Of a stretch of 64,000 bases of DNA, positions 56,446-64,000 are shown one piece after another. This DNA comes from Dactylonectria macrodidyma. Its lineage: Eukaryota; Ascomycota; Sordariomycetes; Hypocreales; Nectriaceae. The stretch is taken from positions 62,001-126,000 of the forward strand of contig JAGMUV010000046.1 in assembly GCA_020744425.1 (NCBI GenBank). Reading direction: 5' to 3'. The notes beneath the pieces were generated by a model. The model did not search any database. It saw nothing but the letters and a program-made list of their open reading frames with translations, and was not told where the DNA came from. How positions within the stretch are numbered: the first letter of the stretch is position 1; the number at the start of each line of letters is the position of its first letter. Both the position numbers and the translations under genes were made by a program.

Positions 56446-57584
56446 ATGGCCGCGTCAAGGCTAGTTGTGACGGCCCCTAACGGACCGTTGGAGGTGACGG
56501 AGTATTCCCCAGCAAGCCCGTATCCCTCTACAGTTCAAGTCCGAAACCATGCCACTTCATTGAACCACCTGGATTGGAAGAGAATCCGAGCTAATTTTCT
56601 GATGCCATCGTTTCCACAAGGTAAGTGGAAGCTGGAAAACTGAGATGCCCTGCGCATGGTATGCAATACCGACTAAGCTCACCCTATTTAGTCTTGGGTA
56701 TGGATATTGCTGGTATTGTCTCAGACAATGGCACTTCGACCAAGTACAGGGTAGGCGATCGCGTCATTGCGCCTGGTGTTCCCGGATGGAGCGACGCGTG
56801 CTCATTCCAGACGCATGCTCTTGTGCAAGAGCCATACTCGTCCAAGGTAGAGTTGGAAAACTTCAGAAACCTGACTCATTCTAGCCCAAGACTTACCTGA
56901 CCGTAAACGCAGATACCAAACAACATGACATTTGAGCAGGCGGCCACATTGCCATTCTGTCTGATGACGGCTGCCTGTGGACTCTTCGTGAATATGGGCC
57001 TTTCCATTGATGGCGAGCCGGAGGACAAGGGCCGGATTTTAATTTGGGGTGCAAATGGGAGCATAGGATCCTTGGCCATCCAATTGGCACGAATCGCAAA
57101 CTACGGAGTCATTGCCGTCACCTCCACTACGACGGGTGCATCCCAAGCAAGGGACCACGGCGCTGATTTTGCTTTTGCCAAAGATGATCCACAACTGATT
57201 TCCAAGATCGCCGAACTTCCTACACGGCCCAAATGGGCTCTCGACACAGTGGCATCCCGCGACACAATCGAGCAAATCTCCCAATGCATCGAACCATCGG
57301 GCATCATTGTTACAGCTCAGAAGTACACCGGTGAAACTATGCCAGGCGCTACACTCTCCAGCATCTTCGCTGCGGAGATGTTTGGCAAGACCATGACTGG
57401 AGAAGTGTCTCAACGGGGACAGCAGGTTTCTGAATGGCTATGGAGCAATCTCTACTGTTGGCTGAGCAATGGGGATATCACTCCTTTGAAGTTTGAAGTG
57501 ATAGGAGGGCTCGAAGAAGTAGAGAATGGTCTGGAGAAGTTGGGAACAGGGACGGCGAAGACGAAGTTAGTTGTCAGAATATAG
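56446..57584 (+). CDS. Zinc-less MDR oxidoreductase (trans-enoyl reductase-like)
   Basis: Three exons (56446-56620, 56692-56846, 56913-57584) give 333 aa. The GroES-like N-terminal half (NHLDWKRIR, then VLGMDIAGIV and YRVGDRVIAPG) and the Rossmann NADP-binding motif (IWGANGSIGSLAIQLAR) place it in the medium-chain dehydrogenase/reductase family. It lacks the structural-zinc cysteine cluster, as in fungal trans-enoyl reductases that reduce polyketide double bonds. Substrate unknown; no polyketide synthase lies in the window. It is near an ALDH-like gene and an FAD monooxygenase, which suggests a role in tailoring. No stop or frame problem was found. Confidence 0.82.
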
Positions 57585-58529
57585 TTTCAACAATATGAGG
57601 ACCCCAGGCTCTCATAGATAGTCTTGCTTCCTACACAACATTGATAACTATGCGCCCAACGTCGCTGTGCACTTGAGACGGTGGTCATTGTTTGTATGGG
57701 CTCACTCAATATGAGCAGCTCAGTAGCTTAAGTGACATCAGCGATTAGCTTAATGCGCACTCAATGTTGAAGTCAGAAGTTCGCCGATGTATGTTGTTCT
57801 TGAGACGAGGACCCTGGTTGGGTCCATGGCTGCAGCTTTATTATGTGCTGGCTTTTCCATTACCTCCAAACGCAGCACAGGTTTATGAATGCTCCATCAA
57901 GGCCCGGTCTATAGGTCCTGTTTCCTTTATTTCAGGCTCGAGTTATCTAAGAAAGCACTCTGTAGGCCTAGATTTAGAACCATCAGATCTACTCCTTAGG
58001 CCTAAAACTGGACTTAAACTGATGTTGGGTTACATGTCCTTGCCTGTATACTTTGCCATTTCTCGGGGTATACGTTATATCCTCCGTCGATTGACTTTAC
58101 AATTCCTCCCGCACAGCACTAAATCCCTCGCTTCCTTTTCCCTCGAAACAGAGAGTCGAAATCTGAAAATTTCTGTTTGACACTAGTGTCGATTAGATTC
58201 TTCCACACATCTCCTTACTACAATATCTTGCGTACTTTAATAATCCAAATGTTTGAAGTTACACAGGTACCCGTAAATCGGGACCTGCCGTCCACGTCGG
58301 CTTCGGGAAGTGGGGTTGACAACGACCGGCTGTCCTGTGAGGTGCATCACACCCGTGCCCGATGCCGCTCCCATCAGCCAAGTACTCGGACATACCGGCT
58401 TTGCCGGAGATACCTTAATTCCACGCCTTGGCCCCAGCAGGCGAGAGCCAAGAAGTTCCCACTATCATTCCGGGGCTCCATGGGGCAAAATGATTAACTC
58501 CGACTTCACATCTGCCCGGTAACCACGCC
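57585..58529. other. Intergenic region
   Basis: A 138-codon frame (57764-58180) lacks family features and is not called. The region probably holds upstream DNA of the MFS pseudogene. Confidence 0.4.
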
Positions 58530-59166
58530 GACAGTCAAACAGTATCAAACTGCTTGGCCGCCCCATCAGTGGTAATTTCCAGGCTAATTTTGTCGATGGG
58601 ACCGATTATGGCTTGACTAGCACCCAGACGGAGCGCGTGAACCTTCTCGGCAACGTCGTACCGACCCATCAAGCACGCTGCTTCGTTTGTGCAGTTGCCG
58701 CTTCGCCACGGATGCATACCACCGGAAAAAAGCCTCCCTTGTGTTCGGGCATCATGGTTTGTATTGGCGTTCTCCTCTTGGCTGTTTCCAACGTTAGGCC
58801 GCCTTGTGCTATCCTCATTGGTCGCCTCATAGCCAGCCTCAGCGTGGGAGCTGCCTCCTTGGTTAACCTCATTGACGTCTCCAAACCGCGCCTCCAGGTA
58901 TTCGTGGTTCCCCTTAATGGCGTAAATCATCTCTTACCGTGACTATAATTTTGGTAGCATTCTGGGTCAACCATAGTGTTACGCTGTACCTCTTGGAAGC
59001 TGATATTGCCTTCCTGCCCTTCACCTCTCACTCCTTTGGTCATCAGCGTTCGCTTCCATGAATGTCTATTTCCAGGGCTTATGGATGTTTTATATCGGAT
59101 TATACTTGCGTATCTCGCTACCTATGAAGCGTGACGATATGCCTCCACAAGAGATTTATGGCATTA

Positions 59167-61043
59167 AGTCAGGCCACCCACTTACGGATCAGGGGCTTAG
59201 CTGACCGCCCCACTTATACAACAACCAAAATCCCCATTCAACTTCACTTATATATAAAAGAACAACCAAGAGGCCTAATTGGTCCATTTCAACTGATTTT
59301 TAATAAAATAGCTAATAAATTTTCTAAATATCAAAAAACTAACCAATAAAAACAAAGGAAAAACATGCTATTCTGAATCTTCAATTTCAGGCGTTTCTAT
59401 TCGCCTTCTTGCTCTCTTTACATTCTGGATGTTAGAAAATTCCTCATTTGGGTCTTTATAAACCCTTCCTCTCTTCTTAGCCTTTGATTGGCCCGAATTT
59501 TGGTCTTGGACTAGAATTCGATCTTCTAATTGGGCCATTCGTACGTGGAGCTTATCAAATCCCCGATTAATAGTCCGAAAGAGCTGCCTTGTGGTTGGGC
59601 TAGCTAGGATTTCCTTCTTATGAGAATGAACCAATAAGGCAACGTCTCTCGAAGTAGTAGGGGTTGTAAAAGGGCTGATTTCAGACCTCTGATTCGTCTT
59701 TGGAGAAATGGGGGCTCCTAATTGGACCGTAATTGAGTCCTTAGGATCCTCAATAACGAATTTGCTACCCATTGGCTTTGAGATGTTAATTGGCCACAAC
59801 CCGGCTCCTTTCCAACCCGAACGGATATTTCGAGTAGTAATAGCCTTCTTCCTAGCCTGAAAATAGCATTTTAGAAAGTCTTCCTTCCTAGTTGGGCCGG
59901 CATCAGTAATAGGATTGGCTAGCAGTAAAGCAGCCCGATATGCAGCTTTAAGTGGCCCAAAGACTGATATATCAAGAGGCTGAAGAACGTGGCTTGTGTG
60001 AGGTGGTAAATAGAGTAAATGGACCCTATTGGTCACACAAATACGCATAAAATCAGGCGTTATGTGTGATCCATGCCCATCTAGGATAAGAAGCCGCTTT
60101 TCATTAGCCCGGGCAGGCTTTGAGCCTAGAAGAAAGACTTCCTGCAGCCACGCAAGCCCAATTTCGTTATTAGTCCATCCCTTTTTAGATAATGTAAATC
60201 TCCAATTGGTCAGAAAGTCCAATTCCTCAGGAAACCATTGGTGCTGGACGTCTTTGCCTTTGAAGACGACCAATGGGTCAAGGCACCTTCCCGTTGCAGA
60301 AATAACCTCAAGAATAGATATCCAGTTAAGGTTTTGCGGCTGTTTCTTAATCGTTGATTGAAGCTCTGATTGGCCAACCACAAGCCCGTTAGATCCGGGC
60401 CCTTAGAAGACTCCAATTTCGTCAAGATTCCAACGGTTGCGTTGAGGGATCGATGCGACCTCTGGTTGGCCCAATAGATCAAAGAACCCGCCAATAGCAG
60501 CCGGATTTGCTCCATTTATCCTTTTCCGGTCGATTCCCTTTCCTTTGAGCGTTTTTATTCGCGGGTTGCGGCGCAAGAAGCCCTTCATCCAGTGTTTTCC
60601 GAGTCGTTGGTTGGTGCCGCTTTGGCCTAACAAGGAAATCGCCAACTTCCGGATCTGGCCATGAGTCAACGCCATGCCGAGCTTATCTTGAAAGATGAGC
60701 CAATCAGTGAGCTGGTCTTCCTGATATTTGGAAAGCACCTGACGCCATTCGTGGGCTTCATTGCGGCTAGGTACGCCATTTATCTTGCTGTGTAGGGTTG
60801 ATTTGAGGACTCCGCGCTGACTGGCTGCTTTTCGTATTGATACGCCATTTCTCACATCCTGAATGGCTAGTTCAAGGTCTTCTTGGGTGTATTTAGGCAT
60901 AAAAAATAAGGTTATAAGGTTGAATTGACGAATTGAGTGTTATTGAAGGAAGAAACGCGTGTGGCTAGAGACGCGTTGTGGTTGACGCGGTTGTAAGTGG
61001 GGCGGTCAGCTAAGCCCCTGATCCGTAAGTGGGTGGCCTGACT
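59167..61043 (-). mobile_element. Fot1/pogo-like DNA transposon, 1877 bp
   Basis: Terminal inverted repeats of about 50 bp start AGTCAGGCCACCCACTTACG on both ends, and each is flanked by TA (59165-59166 and 61044-61045). The size and the transposase on the minus strand match Fot1-family elements of fungi. It sits inside the MFS pseudogene at 58530-61560, so it inserted after that gene existed. Confidence 0.9.
59368..60900 (-). pseudogene. Fot1/pogo-like transposase (DDE_1), one nonsense codon
   Basis: The frame from ATG 60900 encodes an N-terminal HTH_psq-like motif (SIRKAASQRGVLKSTLHSKI), a CENP-B-type HTH (WLIFQDKLGMALTHGQIRKLA), and the DDE_1 core. The core has NLDEIG, then LLILDGHGSHITPDF, then PPHTSHVLQPLDISVF. 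A single in-frame TAA lies between GVF and GPGSNGLV (about 60406), where relatives have a sense codon; the frame continues unbroken for 337 more codons. The copy therefore looks recently disabled by one mutation. Without the stop it would be about 510 aa, usual for Fot1. Confidence 0.8.
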
Positions 61044-61560
61044 TAGTGGTCACCTTGCTCTTCTTCTATTTCTTCCAATTTGGATGAGGCCGGCCTGTTG
61101 GATCTATGTGTCTGAGATCCCGATTACAGCCCGGTTATTGAGTGTAGCCCTAGGTGTTGCTATACAGTGGCTCCTCAGCCTCATCATGGCACGAACTCCC
61201 CATATTCTGGCCACAGTGAGGAAAAGGTCAAAATGCCCGGCATTTTGATGTATGAGCTGGAAGCTTAGCCCATTATCCGGGGCGAGCGAAAGTTCTTCTC
61301 AGTAGTAAGAAACGCATCGACAATGTGGCAGGCTAACCAGTTTCATGTAGGACATGCCGTTACCACATCTTTGGGTGCTTCTCGTTGATCATGTTTGTCT
61401 TTGCCTAGTTCTTCATCCCGGAAACCAAAGGCGTCGCACTTGAGCACTTGGATGAACTCTTCGGTCGCGCTGAAGTTGGAGTCAGGTTACCCGCTGGTGC
61501 TGACAGTGAGGAGCAGGGAGAGTCCATCCAAGCTGCAAGCCAACCCCCGGGGAAAAAAGT

Positions 61561-61790
61561 GAGTAGCCCTTTAACAATCTAGGCCTGGTGTAACATGCGG
61601 GTACTTTGCTGGCACCTACTCTCAGCTCCTTGGTTCGTCACTGCTGTGTGGGACCCGCGAACTCATTTGTTCTGCACTTTTCTATTTCACCTTTGCCTGC
61701 TTCCTCTAGTTCTGACGCCTCTCATAGAATGTCTATGGGCTTGATCGTGATGGTTAGATTCCCAGAAGCCTAACAATCCGCTAGCCTCTA
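61561..61790. other. Short intergenic stretch
   Basis: Between the MFS relic and the stop codon of the monooxygenase; contains the 3' ends of both. Confidence 0.4.
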
Positions 61791-63594
61791 TCACAGTAGA
61801 TTCTTAGATTGGTTCAGAAGCGCCCACGCATCCCCAATGACATTGTTGGCCAAGATGAAATTATCAAGATCGGCTGGAGTTTCTAGATTGAGCAAATGCG
61901 TAAGTTATCCTCCCCAAGTTGAGGTGGTGATAAATAGTTCTGGCTTACCCGGACACCGTTCATCAAAGTATGACGCTTCTTCCTTTGAGAGTCTGGAAGA
62001 ATCCCACTGATGCATCGTAGAGATAGTTTGTACACCGGCCACCCGCTTGACTCGCAGTTGGTTGTATAGTGCGAGTCGTTCTTCAACCTCCGATGTTGAT
62101 TTTACACGGGAGAGCAGGATGCCAAGAGCCGCGGCGTCTTCCCCCGCCATCGAGGCCCCCTGCGACCTCACTTTTTTCTGTCAGTTTAAGGCTTGGAAGT
62201 AGTTGAAACCGGTCTATATAATTACCTGGCGCCATGGGATGGGCTGCGTCGCCGACCACGACCACCTTGCCCCTCGCAAATTTCGACAGAGGAGAACGCT
62301 TATATAGATTCCAACGGCCTATGCCAGTGGCACCACTGATTTAAAGATGTCAGCTCAAGACCAACTACTGAAAAAGGCGCCGGGCCCGAAACTGACATGC
62401 ATATCTCCCGAAATGTAGAATGGAAGTCCTCGGTGACTTTAACAAGCACATCGGATGCCTCAAGTGGTTCTACCATGCAGATATCAGCGTACTGCAATTA
62501 TTGAACAGACCGATGCGCATCTTACCACCGTTCTCGTCCACCGATAGACTTGGGTCGAATAATATCCCGATATTTTGAAGCTCGCCACTAAGACCGGTCA
62601 TCAGAGAAATTATGACAACAGACAAAGGCACTCACTTTCGGCAGCCATACATGGCCATGCTCTTATTTTGACCGAGAACTATGCGAAGTTTCGTGAGGCC
62701 TTCTTTGAAAATCCCACTGGTTTCAGGGTTGTCGAGTACTGTACGCGACGGGACTAGGAACCTCAACATGGACATGTAGTGCTCTGACTTGACAGCTTTT
62801 CCGATGATTTTGGAGGTGAATGTAGACTATGCATCATGGTCAGCTTAAAGAATCCAGTGCAACCCTGTCTCCCTGTACTGACTCGGATGCCATCGGCAAC
62901 AACAACAAGATCCTTTTTGATGACTGTATCGTCTTGTAGAGTGATTGACCCGTCGAGGTCAATATTCTGCACTGTCACACCAAGACGAATTATTGACCTT
63001 TTCTTGTGAGAACCGGCCTCAGGGTCACCCAAAACCATGGTTTGAAGTTGATTATGCAAATCAACACGGTGGAAGTAGTACCAGGGGGCGCTGAATTTCG
63101 CTTCATAATCGCCAACGGGAACGACGTTAGTTGGTTGCCCGCTTTTGTTGTGGTAGTACAGAACCTAGAAAGAAGGTATCAGAGACTGAGACGTCCGGGG
63201 GAGGATGTGCCGTTTCTCCGTCGTAGAATACCTACGTCGCCAGCATCCGTAGCCCCAGCCTTTCGGAAATCAAAGCCATAGAAGCGCAAAATTCGACTGA
63301 AGTTGGGCGGAGCCGTGATCGCGGCGCCAGCTTCCTTCAGAAACGACGACTTCTCAAAGATCTAGGGTATGTTAGAAGAGATGTCCAGAGACCAGGCCTT
63401 ACTCCATGGTAAGGAGAAATGTATGCACTCACTTCTACATGATGACCAGATTCTGCAAGAGCAATCGCGGCTGTCAATCCGCCGATGCCAGCTCCCACAA
63501 TGCCAACATTCAGGACCTGATCGTCAGAGCGTGGCGCAAGCGCCTGGAGCGGAGGCAACTCGTACATGGCGTTTCCGTGGTGATTTGTGGCCAA
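61791..63594 (-). CDS. FAD-dependent monooxygenase (salicylate-hydroxylase-like, PF01494)
   Basis: Nine exons assemble without a break to 439 aa (complement of 63433-63594, 63236-63361, 62883-63164, 62636-62826, 62526-62587, 62397-62469, 62226-62335, 61949-62170, 61791-61882). The FAD site opens as GIVGAGIGGLTAAIA (GxGxxG, residues 34-39). The DG motif is VVADGIR and the GD motif is VVVGDAAHPMAP, followed after a splice by QGASMAGEDA. These are the marks of class A flavin monooxygenases that hydroxylate aromatic rings using NADPH. Introns carry good branch points (TGAC/CTGAC). The last one is needed to reach a sensible C-terminus (CPETPADLDNF). It is the healthiest enzyme of the eastern cluster. 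Confidence 0.88.
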
Positions 63595-64000
63595 GGGTCT
63601 CTTTTAGAGGAGAGCGGCGAGGGAAAGGAGCAATCAAGTCATTCTTATAGATGTCGCTGCCAAAACCGGCTATAAAACCGGGGGGGCATCATAACACGAG
63701 TAGGTATTGATTCTCGCGTGCATGTCGGAAGTAGACGACGGCAGTACAACGGTGTTCCGGCGTGATGCATGTCACCAGACCCAAGCCGCCCGGAATCTGA
63801 TGGGGTCTGGGCGAGGATGCGGGGTCCCCAGGAAAGCGATGACGGGTTACATTCGAGACCCGGACGGGTTGGTGGAGACGCATCCCGAGAAATAGAAGCC
63901 GGGCCGCCGTCAGGATTCGAACCAAGGGGCTTTCGAAATCGGCTTGCATATTCATACATGGGTTCTTCTGCAAAGTTGTGATGTCTATTCGTGGAGGCAG
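63595..64000. other. Intergenic region at the window end
   Basis: Upstream region of the monooxygenase. A GGTTCGAATCC motif occurs on the minus strand near 63917 but no tRNA could be built around it. Confidence 0.5.

Larger units (their letters stand above)
58530..61560 (+). pseudogene. MFS sugar transporter pseudogene interrupted by a Fot1-like transposon
   Basis: The plus strand carries the N-terminal half (GNVVPTHQARCFVCAVAAS, then SGIMVCIGVLLLAVSN and ILIGRLIASLSVGAASLV) at 58650-58900. After the transposon (59167-61043) come TLLFFYFFQFG, IYVSEIPITARLLSVALGVA, RTPHILATV and the C-terminal FFIPETKGVALEHLDELF at about 61410. The TA at the insertion is duplicated, and removing the element rejoins LVVTLLFF in frame. 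There are further stops and frame shifts (TGA where FGWG is expected). The order of segments fits a hexose-transporter-like protein. It was probably the transporter of the neighbouring gene cluster. Confidence 0.75.

Noticed and set aside
57764..58180. 138-codon ORF upstream of the MFS pseudogene
   Set aside because: No domain, no signal peptide and no neighbouring exon; composition looks like noncoding sequence.
63905..63930. tRNA gene suggested by a B-box-like GGTTCGAATCC on the minus strand
   Set aside because: No matching acceptor stem, A box or anticodon arm could be built around it.

Overview
The window is nuclear DNA of a filamentous ascomycete (Pezizomycotina; a Sordariomycete is my best guess, but the sequence does not fix the genus). 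The evidence is short introns (about 45-75 bp, GT..AG, with CTAAC/CTGAC-like branch points), two large fungal-specific transcription factors, secreted CAZymes, fungal NLR-type fragments, Fot1-like and Tc1-like transposons, solo LTRs, and mutation patterns that look like repeat-induced point mutation (RIP). I assembled the exon structures by hand from splice sites and frame continuity. Apart from the start codons, which are choices, the main gene models close in frame.

Layout. 0-12.4 kb is gene-rich: a C2H2/fungal-trans regulator; two divergently transcribed secreted amidohydrolases; then a secreted hydrolase group made of an SH3b-GH24 lysozyme, a GH33 sialidase and an SH3b-CHAP amidase/peptidase. 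The two lysin-type proteins carry nearly the same targeting module with different catalytic domains. 12.4-29.7 kb is mostly a graveyard: copia and LINE relics, a GST pseudogene, SDR and cyclin fragments, solo LTRs and an RIP-degraded sugar transporter that contains a nested solo LTR. A few live-looking genes sit among these (a secreted protein of unknown function, an SRPBCC protein, a small secreted protein). 29.7-31.1 kb holds a GH5 mannanase-like gene. 31.6-44 kb is again transposon-rich: a solo LTR, an apparently intact Tc1/mariner element, a HeLo/NLR-type N-terminal domain protein, broken Ulp1 protease, NLR and ankyrin genes, a tandem Cys/His-repeat ORF, and a tandem duplication of which one copy looks RIP-mutated. 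A cupin/fumarylacetoacetase divergent pair lies at 40.2-42.6 kb.

44.4-63.6 kb looks like a metabolic gene cluster that is partly decaying. It contains a P450 with two nonsense codons, a CocE/S15-type hydrolase, a regulator with C2H2 plus Zn2Cys6 fingers, an ALDH-like protein lacking the usual cysteine and ending in a membrane segment, a small unknown gene, a zinc-less MDR reductase, an MFS transporter split by a Fot1-like transposon, and an intact FAD monooxygenase. Together with the cupin and FAH genes this suggests aromatic-compound turnover or tailoring of a secondary metabolite. No PKS or NRPS backbone gene is present in the window.
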